This document shows, piece by piece, positions 45,963 to 55,042 of a stretch of DNA of 64,000 nucleotides. The stretch spans positions 1-64,000 of the forward strand of contig NZ_FMTT01000004.1 in assembly GCF_900100345.1 (NCBI RefSeq), read 5' to 3'. Every line of letters starts with the position of its first letter. Positions within the stretch are counted from its first letter, which is position 1. The notes beneath the pieces are model-generated. The model was not told the origin of the DNA. It did not search any database and saw nothing but the letters and a program-made list of their open reading frames with translations. Origin of the DNA: Paenibacillus tianmuensis (GTDB lineage: Bacteria > Bacillota > Bacilli > Paenibacillales > NBRC-103111). A program made the position numbers and the translations under genes.

Positions 45963-46535
45963 TTACCCCTCTAAAAAAGTACGATCAAAATACGTCTTGA
46001 AATTAGGATATAGAAATTCTAACGAGGCTTTAAGCTCATCACGTTCGGTAGTTGTTTCGTCCATATCAAATAAGACTTCATGCTCAATCTGATAGATGGC
46101 ACAACGATCTTCATCCGGGAGTTCCTTTAGATCGATACATAATATTTCGCCGTACTCTGTATCCCATGAAAATGGGAGGTACCCTAACTTGCATAGTAAT
46201 GGATTATACATGTTTTTAATACCATCTAACGGCTTATCTATCCCTTGTTCGGGTACTACGTCAAAATAATGATGATATGTAGAAATGAAAGCCTTGTACC
46301 ATTCTGGAAACGTCAGCCCAAATTCTTTTTCCAGTGCGCCAATATCGTCTTCACTCACAACAGAAGGAACCAGCTTCCAAATTGACCATTCATCTTTATC
46401 ATCACCGTAATCCGCTGCTTTCATTTCATCCGGGACCCCTGGCCTCATCCATCTGCCGAAACCTTCCTCAGTAACTTGATTATAGCGCTCATAATAAGTC
46501 TCAAAGCCTTGTTTGATATAGTCGTGGATATTCAT
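45963..46535 (-). CDS. SMI1/KNR4 (SUKH) domain protein
   Basis: This 190-residue protein has the SUKH core: VSEDDIGALEKEFGLTFPEWYKAFIST (about residues 60-86), then a tryptophan/acidic region and the C-terminal PNFKTYF. SUKH proteins are mostly immunity proteins against polymorphic toxins or contact-dependent inhibitors, or orphan immunity proteins. The gene is visibly more AT-rich than its neighbours, which suggests transfer. No toxin gene is adjacent. The C-terminal region is longer than the minimal domain. Confidence 0.8.
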   Translation of the reverse strand: MNIHDYIKQGFETYYERYNQVTEEGFGRWMRPGVPDEMKAADYGDDKDEWSIWKLVPSVVSEDDIGALEKEFGLTFPEWYKAFISTYHHYFDVVPEQGIDKPLDGIKNMYNPLLCKLGYLPFSWDTEYGEILCIDLKELPDEDRCAIYQIEHEVLFDMDETTTERDELKASLEFLYPNFKTYFDRTFLEG

Positions 46536-46568
46536 TGGTATGCCCCTTTACGAACAAAAATGGATCAT

Positions 46569-47081
46569 TCAGAACAGATCGGAGACGGTGTCCCAATTGT
46601 AGAAGACCGGCAGCGCAATGCAGAGCAGCATCAGAAAGTAGCGGAATCCGCTTTCCTTGTACGAACCCGTTTCGATGGCCATAAATTTCGGTAGCAGCCG
46701 GAACTTGAACTTGATGGGCCACAGCAGCTCGACTCCCTGGTAATTAAACAAATCAATAAAGGCGTGTGACGCATACGCGAGCAAAAAGCTCCAGAACAGC
46801 AGTTCCGGAAGCGGCGTCAGCAGCGTGGCAATAGCGAACAGGAATAGAACGGAGTGCGTCATCGTCCGATGCCGGACGTTCGTGAGCCGCAGCACGAACG
46901 ACAGCGGAAAAAATACTTTGGCCATCGTCGATCCCGGTTTGTCGATGTCGGCCAAAGGCCCTGCCAAGCAGCCAATCAGAAGCGCAGCGGCGGTTTCCCA
47001 GGACAGAAGCGGCACCTGAAAGTGCACCAGTACCCCTTCCGCGGCCAGCATACCGGCGACGCTGTGCGTTTTTTGCAGCAT
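46569..47081 (-). CDS. DUF457 (YdjM-type) membrane protein, putative metal-dependent hydrolase
   Basis: This 170-residue membrane protein of four to five helices has LAGPLADIDKPGS, RHRTMTHSV and YASHAFIDLFN, the conserved Asp/His motifs of the YdjM/DUF457 family. The reaction has not been established. AAGGAGG lies 8 nt before the ATG; the longer frame adds a spurious 53-residue extension. It has no obvious functional partner here. Confidence 0.85.
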   Translation of the reverse strand: MLQKTHSVAGMLAAEGVLVHFQVPLLSWETAAALLIGCLAGPLADIDKPGSTMAKVFFPLSFVLRLTNVRHRTMTHSVLFLFAIATLLTPLPELLFWSFLLAYASHAFIDLFNYQGVELLWPIKFKFRLLPKFMAIETGSYKESGFRYFLMLLCIALPVFYNWDTVSDLF

Positions 47082-47438
47082 TCTTAGATCCTCCTTATTA
47101 TTCTGTGTTGTCGCGGCCCGGCCAAGAGCTTCCTCATTATACCAAACATATGATCGCATTTCTACATTTCTCCCAACCGGATATAAATCCGTTCGCTGGC
47201 GGACCCTTTTTTCTCTTCCTCTCGCGCCTTCCATCCGCAATTGTTAAGAAACCGTTAGCGCATGCCGTCCAAAACGACGGGACAAGCTAATTTTTATCTA
47301 ACCGAAATATGCTAATCTTTTTTTGCCCGGATATGAGGAATTTGTCGAACCCGGATCGTCTATATAGAGGACGCTGTACGATGCCGATTTGGAGCTTCGT
47401 GCCGTCCCGTGCACTTTATTTCATCAGGAGGCTGCTTT
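47082..47438. other. spacer between divergent genes
   Basis: About 350 bp without a convincing gene separate the DUF457 gene and the glycerophosphodiesterase gene. A CTAACG-N5-TTAACA pair on the minus strand (near 47241-47257) resembles two PhoP half-sites, but only one is a full match and the orientation faces away from the phosphodiesterase gene. Nothing else was recognised. Confidence 0.4.
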
Positions 47439-48257
47439 ATGCAAAAATTCATGCTGGTGCTTGCCGTTGTATTTGCCGTCAACTTTGCCGCCACAGGCTC
47501 GACGCCTGCTACGCGCGCAGATAATAGCGGCCTCGTTACCGCGCACCGCGGCAGCTCGCATGCCGCACCCGAGAATACGGCGAGCTCGATTCGCCAAGCG
47601 ATCAAGGACGGCGCGGACTATGCCGAGCTTGACGTTCAGGAGACGGCCGACGGGGTGATCGTGCTGATGCACGACGATAGCGCCAAACGGACGGCGGGAA
47701 TCAACAAGCCCATGTGGGAAATCCCGTACGGCGAGCTGCGCCAAGCGAGCGCCGGCGATTGGTTTCACCCGCAATTTCGCCAAGAACGCGTCCCGACATT
47801 GGAAGAAATCATCGAGATCGCCCAAGGCAAAATCAAGCTCAACATCGAGCTTAAAAATAACGGTCATCAAAAACGGCTGGCCGAGGAAACAGTCAACATT
47901 ATCGAGCGCCGCAAATTTACGGCGGACTGTACGGTAACGTCGTTCGATCCGGCGCTTTTGCGCAAAGTAAAGCAGCTCAATGCAAGCATTCGAACCGGCT
48001 TGATCGTAGGGCAGAAATCCGCAAAGCGCGAAGCGCTGTTTACGGACCGTAACTACGAAGTGCTCAGCGCCGCTTATCCTTTGGTCGACAAAGAGTTTAT
48101 GCGTCTCGCCGCGCAGCATCGCAAGCTAGTGTTCGTCTGGACCGTCAACGACAAGAAGACGATGAACCGCATGCTGAAGCTCGGCGTCGACAGCATCATT
48201 ACGAATGAGCCCGCACAGTTGGTCGAGCTTCTCCGCCAGCGCCGCGCCAAGTCCTGA
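47439..48257 (+). CDS. secreted glycerophosphodiester phosphodiesterase
   Basis: This 272-residue GDPD-family enzyme releases glycerol-3-phosphate from glycerophosphodiesters or teichoic acid-like polymers. A signal peptide (MQKFMLVLAVVFAVNFAATG) precedes the catalytic start VTAHRGSSHAAPENT (the HR and EN motifs), then AELDVQETADG and LMHDDSAKRTA. The C-terminus has FVWTVNDKKTMNRMLKLGVD. AGGAGG lies 7 nt before this ATG. It ends at a strong terminator. Confidence 0.9.
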   Translation: MQKFMLVLAVVFAVNFAATGSTPATRADNSGLVTAHRGSSHAAPENTASSIRQAIKDGADYAELDVQETADGVIVLMHDDSAKRTAGINKPMWEIPYGELRQASAGDWFHPQFRQERVPTLEEIIEIAQGKIKLNIELKNNGHQKRLAEETVNIIERRKFTADCTVTSFDPALLRKVKQLNASIRTGLIVGQKSAKREALFTDRNYEVLSAAYPLVDKEFMRLAAQHRKLVFVWTVNDKKTMNRMLKLGVDSIITNEPAQLVELLRQRRAKS

Positions 48258-48275
48258 CTTCCCTGAAGAACAGCA

Positions 48276-48325
48276 AAACCCGCCTTGCCGCAGTCCGCAC
48301 GGACCCGAAGGCGGGTTTGTTTTGT
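48276..48325. terminator. terminator between the phosphodiesterase and LysM/GH18 genes
   Basis: ACCCGCCTT pairs with AAGGCGGGT, with an inner GTCC/GGAC pairing. A T-rich run follows on the plus strand and AAAA precedes it, giving T residues on the minus strand. It serves two convergent genes. Confidence 0.75.
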
Positions 48326-48344
48326 TTATGGGCTTCCAACGTGT

Positions 48345-49715
48345 CTATGTCGCGCTCTTGCGAATGACGAATTCGTTTTCCATCATGGTCCAGATGCCGG
48401 GATCTTCCATACCGAGTCTCCACAAAGCGATGCCTCGAATGCCCAGACGATCGGCAAGCTGCATTTTCGACCGGATGCTGGCCGCATTTTCAAACCAAAC
48501 CTCGTGCTTGTTGCCGGATTCATCTGTATATGCAAACATCGGCGTCTGCGTTTTCTCGTCGAAGATGACTTCTTTATTATATTTTTTGGCTAAATTCATC
48601 GCCATGGAATAGGTCGCATACGTGTTGCGTCCCGTCGTTAAGTTGAAATCGAAGCCGAACACCGACACGGCGGCCGTAATTTTGGAGGCGGGCATTTTGG
48701 TCAGCGCGTATTTGACCACGCTTTCCATCCAGCCGATCGAGACGACCGGCCCCGGGCCGCTTCCCGGCCAGCCATGCTCGTTGTACAGCATGACCACAAG
48801 CTCGTCGACCACCTGGCCCAGTACGGAATAGTTGAACGGCGCCGAGAACGGGTTCGTCGGTTCGTCCGAGGTGCGCGACGGCGTATCGACCGAATAAAAA
48901 TAGCCGTGATCCCGCAAAGCGCTGCCGAGCTCCCGGTAAAAGGCCGAAAGACGCTCCCGGTCCTCGAAACGAACATCCTCGAAGTCGATGTTGACCCCGT
49001 CGAAGTTGTAACGCTGAATCAGCGCGATCACGTTCGTGATGAACGCCTTGCGCGTATCCGGTGTAGCCAGCATCCCGCGGATGACTTCCTTGTTGACCTC
49101 CTGATGCCCTCTTTCGTACAACAAATTATGTATCGTCGGCAGCATTTTTACATTGTGGCGATGCCCGTGATCCACGACCTGCCGCATGTAGGCGTCGGTG
49201 AACGTTGCCGGAAATTTCTCAATTTCCGTCGGATTGGCCCGGTTGATGCGGAAATGAAACATGCCCACAGCGGACAGCTGCGCGGTATGCTCCACGAACA
49301 CCTGATGCGAGCTGGGGAGCGTCGGACCTTCCTTCTCCGTGTAAAAGCCCAGCACCTGCTGCACCGGGCGTTCCCCGCCGTGAGGAACGACCCGGACAAG
49401 GTCCCGGAGCACCCAACCTATTCTTCCGTCGTACAGCCGCACCTGCACCCAGTCGCCTTCGATTCCCGTCACCGGCAGTCTGGCTCCCCGGTCCATCTGG
49501 TCGATGAGAGGCGATGTCGTTCCCGGATACTTGCGGATGTTCGCCGTGTTCGCATTAACAATGGCCTCCGTATAGACAGGAATACGGAGCCTTTGTCCGA
49601 CCTGCAAAGCCGTTGACGTCAATCCGTTCAAAATCATGATCGCTTGGTACGTCGTCCCGTACTTTTGCGCAATCGAATAGAGGGAATCCCCCCGTTGAAC
49701 AACATAAGTAATCAT
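48345..49715 (-). CDS. LysM-SH3b-GH18 spore-type peptidoglycan hydrolase
   Basis: This is a 456-residue protein. An N-terminal LysM (residues 2-46: TYVVQRGDSLYSIAQKYG) is followed by an SH3b domain (about 50-110) and a GH18 barrel. The catalytic motif is FDGVNIDFEDV (DxxDxE, about 240-250) and the C-terminal ADRLGIRGIALWRLGMEDP is typical of SleL/YaaH/YdhD-like proteins. These N-acetylglucosaminidases act on spore cortex fragments or the spore coat. There is no signal peptide, as in coat-targeted relatives. Confidence 0.9.
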   Translation of the reverse strand: MITYVVQRGDSLYSIAQKYGTTYQAIMILNGLTSTALQVGQRLRIPVYTEAIVNANTANIRKYPGTTSPLIDQMDRGARLPVTGIEGDWVQVRLYDGRIGWVLRDLVRVVPHGGERPVQQVLGFYTEKEGPTLPSSHQVFVEHTAQLSAVGMFHFRINRANPTEIEKFPATFTDAYMRQVVDHGHRHNVKMLPTIHNLLYERGHQEVNKEVIRGMLATPDTRKAFITNVIALIQRYNFDGVNIDFEDVRFEDRERLSAFYRELGSALRDHGYFYSVDTPSRTSDEPTNPFSAPFNYSVLGQVVDELVVMLYNEHGWPGSGPGPVVSIGWMESVVKYALTKMPASKITAAVSVFGFDFNLTTGRNTYATYSMAMNLAKKYNKEVIFDEKTQTPMFAYTDESGNKHEVWFENAASIRSKMQLADRLGIRGIALWRLGMEDPGIWTMMENEFVIRKSAT

Positions 49716-49925
49716 GGTCTTCTCCTTTGCGAAGCATGTTACTACTATTCGTATTCAGCAGAGGGACACAATACGATCGGTACGGGGAATTTTTTTGTCT
49801 GCCTGCAGCTGCCGGCTATCCGGAAAATATTTTTCTAGCGCGCCTTTCCGTAATATTGGTTAAAATGATAGCGGGACTTCACACAATGTATAGAGATCCG
49901 ATGAAAGTAAGGTGGAACTGATAAC

Positions 49926-50798
49926 ATGGTCGATTTTGAATGGTATCGAAGCTTTATTGCGATTTACAAGCATAACTCGGTGTCGGAAGCCGCCAAATCC
50001 CGCATCATGACGCAGCCGGCCATGAGCCAGCATTTAGCTTCCCTGGAAGCGGAGGTTGGGGAACCCTTATTTATAAGAACTTCAAGAAAAATCATCCCGA
50101 CGGAAAGAGGAAAACAGCTGTACTCGCAGCTGGCGCCTCTGATCGAATCGCTGGAGGAAACGACGATGGGATTCAAATCCGCTTCCCTGCCGAGTCTTCG
50201 AACGATCCGAATCGGGTCGGCGCATGAATTTTATCTTGAAGAAGTTATTCCCCGGCTTCCTAAGCTAAGCACCTGCACCATTAACCAGTTCGGAACGGCC
50301 GATCAGTTGCTGGAGCTGCTAAAGGAAGATAAAGTAGATATCCTCATTACATCCAAAAAGGTTGTGACCCCGGGAATTGAGTATGTGAAGCTGTACGACG
50401 AACAGTTTGTCGTGATAGCCCCTGTCCGGCTGGAAGTGCTTGAAACGGATAGTCTGAAGCGAAGAGAACAGTGGCTCGCCGCCCAAAATTGGATCAGCTA
50501 CGGCTTGGAGCTGCCGATTATACGAAGGTTTTGGAGAGAGCACTTTAAAAAACGCCCGCTTATTAAGCCTGTCCATGTCATTCCTAATTTACATATCATT
50601 TTAAAAGCTATCGAGATCGGCGAAGGTTTAAGCATGATGCCTACCTACCTGCTGGAAAAATCGATGAGCGAGCGGACCAAAGTGATCTACGGGGATTTGT
50701 CCGTAAAAAACGAAATCTTTTTCGCCTATAAAATGAAGCATAAGCATCTGCCCGAAATTCACGAGCTGATGAAGCTTATCCACGAAAACGAATTATAA
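49926..50798 (+). CDS. LysR-family transcriptional regulator
   Basis: This 290-residue LTTR has its HTH at residues 1-62 (SVSEAAKSRIMTQPAMSQHLASLEAEVG) and an effector-binding domain after it. AAGGTGG precedes the ATG. It lies 137 bp before an MFS transporter on the same strand, with an inverted repeat of LTTR-box type between them. It probably controls that transporter. The inducer is unknown. Confidence 0.88.
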   Translation: MVDFEWYRSFIAIYKHNSVSEAAKSRIMTQPAMSQHLASLEAEVGEPLFIRTSRKIIPTERGKQLYSQLAPLIESLEETTMGFKSASLPSLRTIRIGSAHEFYLEEVIPRLPKLSTCTINQFGTADQLLELLKEDKVDILITSKKVVTPGIEYVKLYDEQFVVIAPVRLEVLETDSLKRREQWLAAQNWISYGLELPIIRRFWREHFKKRPLIKPVHVIPNLHIILKAIEIGEGLSMMPTYLLEKSMSERTKVIYGDLSVKNEIFFAYKMKHKHLPEIHELMKLIHENEL

Positions 50799-50804
50799 AT
50801 AAAT

Positions 50805-50829
50805 TTATGAATGAATCGTTATTTCATAA
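50805..50829 (+). promoter_or_regulatory. LTTR-type inverted repeat before the MFS gene
   Basis: TTATGAA (50805-50811) and TTCATAA (50823-50829) are perfect arms separated by 11 nt. That matches the size of a T-N11-A LysR box in its extended form. It lies between the LysR gene and the transporter. Confidence 0.5.
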
Positions 50830-50935
50830 TTTGTTTTATGTGTGATCTCGATTTAAAATCTAGACTATCGATTTCAACCGGGAGGAAGGCTGATAACGAA
50901 TAAATCGCCTTCCTTACTTGTCAGGAGGGACTTTC

Positions 50936-52150
50936 TTGGGATCGCATAGTGTAGAGAATCAATCGATAGCGGCATTGAACAAAGGCTCAACCTTGGCTTT
51001 ATACGCCCTAACGGTAGGCGCGTTTGCCATCGGGATGACGGAATTCGTCATCATGGGATTGCTTCCGGAAGTAGCGGCGGATCTTCAAGTCTCCATTCCG
51101 GCAGCCGGCCTGCTCATTACCGGCTACGCTCTGGGAGTCGCCCTGGGCGCTCCGTTCATCACGATGGCTACGCACAAGATGCAGCGTAAAACGCTTTTGC
51201 TCCTGCTCATGGCGATCTTTATCGCCGGGAACGCGCTCGCCGCGCTCGCGCCGGATTACACGGTTTTGATGGTGGCCCGCATTGTGGCTGCGTTGACGCA
51301 CGGCTCCTTTTTCGGTGTCGGCTCCGTCGTCGCGGCCGACCTGGTTCCGAAGGAAAAGCGCGCCGGCGCTATCGCCATCATGTTTACCGGGTTGACCTTG
51401 GCGAACATCCTGGGTGTCCCCATCGGGACGTTCCTGGGCCAAGCCTATGGATGGCGCTCGACGTTCTGGGCCATTACCGCGATCGGCTTCGTGGCACTGC
51501 TTGGCGTCATCCTGCTGGTGCCCAAGGTGAAAGCCGCCCAATCGAGCTTGAAGCAAGAGCTCGGCGTGCTGCGCCGACCCACGGTTCATGTTGCGCTGCT
51601 GATGACGGTATTTGGGTTCGGAGGCGTTTTTACGGCCTTCACCTACATCACACCAATTTTGGTGGACATCACCGGGTTCTCGCCGGGTTCGGTATCGTAC
51701 ATTCTTGTCTTGTTCGGCCTCGGGATTACGATAGGCAATATTTACGGAGGAAAACTGGCGGACCGGAAGCTGCTGCCCTCGCTCATGGGGATTCTGGTTC
51801 TGCTCGCAGCTGTTCTCACCCTGTTCGGGCTGACGGATCATCATAAGATCCTGACGTTAATCACCCTGTTTATTTTAGGCATAGCCTCATTCGGGAGCGT
51901 ACCGGGGCTGCAGCTTCATATGCTGAATACGGCTAAGGAAGCGCCCACTTTGGCTTCTACGCTGAACATCGCAGCCTTTAACCTCGGCAATGCCTTGGGC
52001 GCTTATCTGGGGGGCGTGGTGATCGACATGCAGCTTGGCGGAGGACTTCGCGCCGTTCCATACACCGCCGCTCTGGTGACGGTGGTTGGCATTTTGTTCA
52101 CGCTCTGGGGAATCCGTCAACACAAAGACGCGTCAAAGGTTATCTCCTAG
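50936..52150 (+). CDS. MFS efflux transporter, DHA1 (AraJ/YdhP-like)
   Basis: This 404-residue permease has twelve helices. Helix 1 carries VGAFAIGMTEFVIMGLLPEVA, a mark of the sugar-efflux/arabinose-efflux-like DHA1 group; the GYALGVALGAP and RIVAALTHGSFFGVG segments are also typical. It starts at a TTG that lies 6 nt after AGGAGGG; a TTG 18 nt earlier lacks such a site. It probably exports a drug or sugar derivative under control of the LysR gene upstream. Confidence 0.87.
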   Translation: MGSHSVENQSIAALNKGSTLALYALTVGAFAIGMTEFVIMGLLPEVAADLQVSIPAAGLLITGYALGVALGAPFITMATHKMQRKTLLLLLMAIFIAGNALAALAPDYTVLMVARIVAALTHGSFFGVGSVVAADLVPKEKRAGAIAIMFTGLTLANILGVPIGTFLGQAYGWRSTFWAITAIGFVALLGVILLVPKVKAAQSSLKQELGVLRRPTVHVALLMTVFGFGGVFTAFTYITPILVDITGFSPGSVSYILVLFGLGITIGNIYGGKLADRKLLPSLMGILVLLAAVLTLFGLTDHHKILTLITLFILGIASFGSVPGLQLHMLNTAKEAPTLASTLNIAAFNLGNALGAYLGGVVIDMQLGGGLRAVPYTAALVTVVGILFTLWGIRQHKDASKVIS

Positions 52151-52213
52151 TAAGAAAGAAAAAGGGTATGTCATTTATGATTGTACGTAAGGCGCGATGG
52201 CCGCGTCCACTAG

Positions 52214-52256
52214 TAAAAAGCCCGGCACCTTAATCGGTACCGGGCTTCGTTTTGCC
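52214..52256. terminator. bidirectional terminator between MFS gene and rocA
   Basis: AAGCCCGG-ACC pairs with GGT-CCGGGCTT with one mismatch. TTTT follows after CG on the plus strand and an A-run precedes the stem, giving T residues on the minus strand. Confidence 0.75.
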
Positions 52257-52302
52257 TTGCAATGCGATAGGCTTCTGCGCTTTTACGTTCGTCGGCAGGA
52301 GA

Positions 52303-53871
52303 TCAGTTTTTCCGGGAGGTTAATTTGGCTTGCGTAAACAGCAGCAAGTAATCGTAGCCGCCCGCTTTGGAATCCGTGCCGGACATGTTGAACCCGCCGA
52401 ACGGATGTACACCGACCAAAGCGCCGGTACACTTGCGGTTAATGTACAGGTTGCCGCAGTGCATCGTTTCCAGCGCTTCCTCGATCCGCTCTTCGTCCGA
52501 GGAGAAGAATGCGCCTGTCAAGCCGAATTCGGTATCGTTATACAGCGCAATCGCTTCTTTCCAGTCCTTCGCTTTGCCGATGGCGAGCACCGGACCGAAA
52601 ATCTCCTCTTGCATGATTCGCGCTTTGCCGTCCACGTCAGCAAATACCGTCGGCTCGATATAATAGCCGTTGCCTTCCGCCTTGCCGCCGCCGGCAAGCA
52701 GTTTGCCTTCCGTCTTGCCGATTTCGATGTAATTCAAAATTTTGTCGTAGGAGCCTTGATCGATAACAGGTCCTACCGGGGCGTTGGTTTCCGGCAGCCC
52801 GACTTGCAGGGCTTTCGTCAATTCGGCGACCTTCTCGACCACTTCGTCGTACACGGACTCGACGATAAACGCGCGCGAGCCGGCCGAGCATTTCTGGCCT
52901 TGGAAGCCGAAGGCCGAAGCGACAATCGCTTGGGCCGCCGCTTGAAGATCGGCCGTTTCGTCGACGACAATCCCGTCTTTTCCGCCCATTTCCGCAACGA
53001 TGCGCTTGATCCAGATTTGCCCCAAAGCCGTCTCCCCCGCCAAGCGGTTGATGCGCAGCCCGATTTCCTTGGAGCCGGTGAAGCTGACGAAGCGCGTTTT
53101 CGGATGCGTCGTCAAGTAATCGCCGACTTCCGCGCCGCTGCCCGGAATATAGTTAATGACGCCGGCAGGCAGTCCCACTTCTTCCATCAACGCCACGAAT
53201 TTATGGGCGATGACAGGCGTCGTGGACGCAGGCTTGAGCAGAACGGTGTTGCCGGATACGACGGCAGCCGTCGTCATACCTACGCAAATCGCCAGCGGGA
53301 AGTTCCACGGAGGAATCACGACGCCGACGCCAAGCGGAATGTACGTCAGGTTGTTCGTCTCGCCCGCGATTTTCGTCAAAGGCTGGGTTTCGTTAGTACG
53401 GCTCAGACGCAGCATTTCCCGGGCATAAAACTCGATGAAGTCGATCGCTTCCGCGGTATCGGCATCGGCCTCAGCGTAATTTTTGCCGGATTCCAGAATC
53501 ATCAGCGCGGAAAACTCATGTTTGCGCTGACGCATCAGCTCCGCCGCTTTAAACAAATAGTCCGCGCGCTCCGCAGCCGGAACTCGTTTCCACGATTCGA
53601 ACGCCTGCAAAGCCACCTGCATCGCTTCTTCGGCCAAAGCCTGGTCCGCTTTGCTGACGCGTCCAATCACTTCATCCTTGTCTCCCGGGTTAATCGATAC
53701 GATTTGCGCTTCGGTCATCACTTTTTTACTGCCGATATGCAGCGGGTAAACCCGACCAAGCTCGGCCTTGACCTTGGCGATCGCGGCTTCCATCGCCTTC
53801 TTGTTCTCTTCCTTGCTGAAATCCGTAAAAGGCTCATTTACAAAAGGCGTAACATTTGTCAACGTATTCAT
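52303..53871 (-). CDS. rocA: 1-pyrroline-5-carboxylate dehydrogenase
   Basis: This 522-residue aldehyde dehydrogenase oxidises glutamate semialdehyde (from pyrroline-5-carboxylate) to glutamate. It has the PutC/RocA-type N-terminus, the catalytic Glu in VAEMGGKDG and the catalytic Cys in GQKCSAGSRA, and the C-terminal CTGALVGVHPFGGFNMSGTDSK that identifies the P5C dehydrogenase family. It follows putB by about 30 bp, so proline is degraded to glutamate by this pair. PutC is an equivalent name. Confidence 0.95.
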   Translation of the reverse strand: MNTLTNVTPFVNEPFTDFSKEENKKAMEAAIAKVKAELGRVYPLHIGSKKVMTEAQIVSINPGDKDEVIGRVSKADQALAEEAMQVALQAFESWKRVPAAERADYLFKAAELMRQRKHEFSALMILESGKNYAEADADTAEAIDFIEFYAREMLRLSRTNETQPLTKIAGETNNLTYIPLGVGVVIPPWNFPLAICVGMTTAAVVSGNTVLLKPASTTPVIAHKFVALMEEVGLPAGVINYIPGSGAEVGDYLTTHPKTRFVSFTGSKEIGLRINRLAGETALGQIWIKRIVAEMGGKDGIVVDETADLQAAAQAIVASAFGFQGQKCSAGSRAFIVESVYDEVVEKVAELTKALQVGLPETNAPVGPVIDQGSYDKILNYIEIGKTEGKLLAGGGKAEGNGYYIEPTVFADVDGKARIMQEEIFGPVLAIGKAKDWKEAIALYNDTEFGLTGAFFSSDEERIEEALETMHCGNLYINRKCTGALVGVHPFGGFNMSGTDSKAGGYDYLLLFTQAKLTSRKN

Positions 53872-53902
53872 CGATTAGTCCCCTCTCCATGATCGGAATG
53901 AA

Positions 53903-54817
53903 TTATTTAAACATATTTTTTAGCACAAACCAGACATTCGCAGGACGCTCCGCCAACCGCCGCATGAAGTAACCGAACCAATCGATCCCGTACGGAACGT
54001 AGACGCGCACCTTGTAGCCTTCGCTGACCAGCCGGTTTTGCAATTCCTCGCAAATCCCGTAAAGCATCTGAAACTCGAAGCGGTCGTTCGGAATGCCGTG
54101 CTCTTTGACAAGCTGCTTCGTAAACGAGATCATGTTCTCGTCATGGCTCGCAACCGCCGTATAGTTTCCGTTCAGCAGGTGCATTTTGATGATCTTCTTG
54201 TAATTCTCGTCGACATCTTTCTTTTCCGGGAAGGCCACCTTCGGAGACTCCTTGTAGGCCCCCTTCACCAAACGCAAATTCGCTTGAAGCTCGTTCAAAT
54301 CCTGTATATCCTGCTCCGTGCGGAACAAGTACGCCTGAATGACGATGCCGACATTATCATAGGTCTGACGAAGCTCGCGGTAAATATCAAGCGACACTTG
54401 ACAATGGGCGTAATCCTCCATATCGATCCGCACGAAATTGCCGTATTCCCGGGCTTTGTCCAAAATCCTGCGCATGTTGCTCATGCACAGCTCTTTGTCG
54501 ATATCCAGCCCAAGCGAAGTCATCTTCAGGGAAAGATTGGATTGAACGCCCGATTCCGCGATCGCGTCCAACGTTCGCAGGCACATTTCGGTTGATTCCA
54601 TGGCCTCGGCCTCGGTGGAAATAAATTCGCCCAAATGGTCCAACGTGACGACCCGGCCGGACTGATTCAGCTTGCGAACCACTTCAATCGACTGCGCGAT
54701 CGTTTCGCCTGCGACGAAGCGGGCCGCGCCGAAGCGTAATCCGTACCGTTTTGCCAATTGATTCGCGGAGCGGTTTTTTCCTATCGCTTGAAACATATTC
54801 CGCATGAGCACTTCCAT
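53903..54817 (-). CDS. putB: proline dehydrogenase
   Basis: This 304-residue FAD enzyme oxidises proline to pyrroline-5-carboxylate. The barrel motifs are present: RIDMEDYAHC, QAYLFRTEQDIQDL, RLVKGAYKES and the C-terminal YVPYGIDWFGYFMRRLAERP. It is the stand-alone monofunctional type of Firmicutes. AAGGAGG lies 12 nt before the ATG chosen; the longer frame starts upstream of that site. It is the first gene of the putB-rocA pair. Confidence 0.94.
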   Translation of the reverse strand: MEVLMRNMFQAIGKNRSANQLAKRYGLRFGAARFVAGETIAQSIEVVRKLNQSGRVVTLDHLGEFISTEAEAMESTEMCLRTLDAIAESGVQSNLSLKMTSLGLDIDKELCMSNMRRILDKAREYGNFVRIDMEDYAHCQVSLDIYRELRQTYDNVGIVIQAYLFRTEQDIQDLNELQANLRLVKGAYKESPKVAFPEKKDVDENYKKIIKMHLLNGNYTAVASHDENMISFTKQLVKEHGIPNDRFEFQMLYGICEELQNRLVSEGYKVRVYVPYGIDWFGYFMRRLAERPANVWFVLKNMFK

Positions 54818-54882
54818 GGAATACCGAATCCTCCTTCTAGAATCATGCATTGTTGTCTAATGAAAACGTTATCCGTATTAAA

Positions 54883-54911
54883 ATTATACAATTAAAAGAC
54901 GAATTTGTACA
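54883..54911 (-). promoter_or_regulatory. sigma-A promoter of putB-rocA
   Basis: TGTACA (54911-54906), a 17-nt spacer and a perfect TATAAT (54888-54883) on the minus strand, about 65 nt before the putB start. Confidence 0.6.
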
Positions 54912-54916
54912 TATAT

Positions 54917-55021
54917 TTAACAATAATTTTGTTTATTTTGATTAACTTGTCCATTTTTGAACACATTAAACACAATCAACAGCAATGCGGCAATGATAAA
55001 AACAAACAGGCTGTACAGCAT
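54917..55021 (-). CDS. possible 34-residue membrane peptide after livF
   Basis: The frame begins MLYSLFVFIIAALLLIVF and ends in a hydrophilic Asn/Gln/Lys tail with a terminal Cys. It is in the same frame as livF, 7 codons beyond the livF stop, but has no recognisable ribosome binding site. The single-span layout looks protein-like; evidence for expression is lacking. Confidence 0.3.
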   Translation of the reverse strand: MLYSLFVFIIAALLLIVFNVFKNGQVNQNKQNYC

Positions 55022-55042
55022 GGACGGAAAAAGAACGAGCCA

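Noticed and set aside
47238-47260. PhoP box controlling the glycerophosphodiesterase
   Set aside because: Only one half-site matches well and it points away from the gene; not enough to call.
52330-53892. A 520-codon open frame antisense to rocA
   Set aside because: Same reason: Arg/Phe/His-rich translation opposite a clear P5C dehydrogenase.
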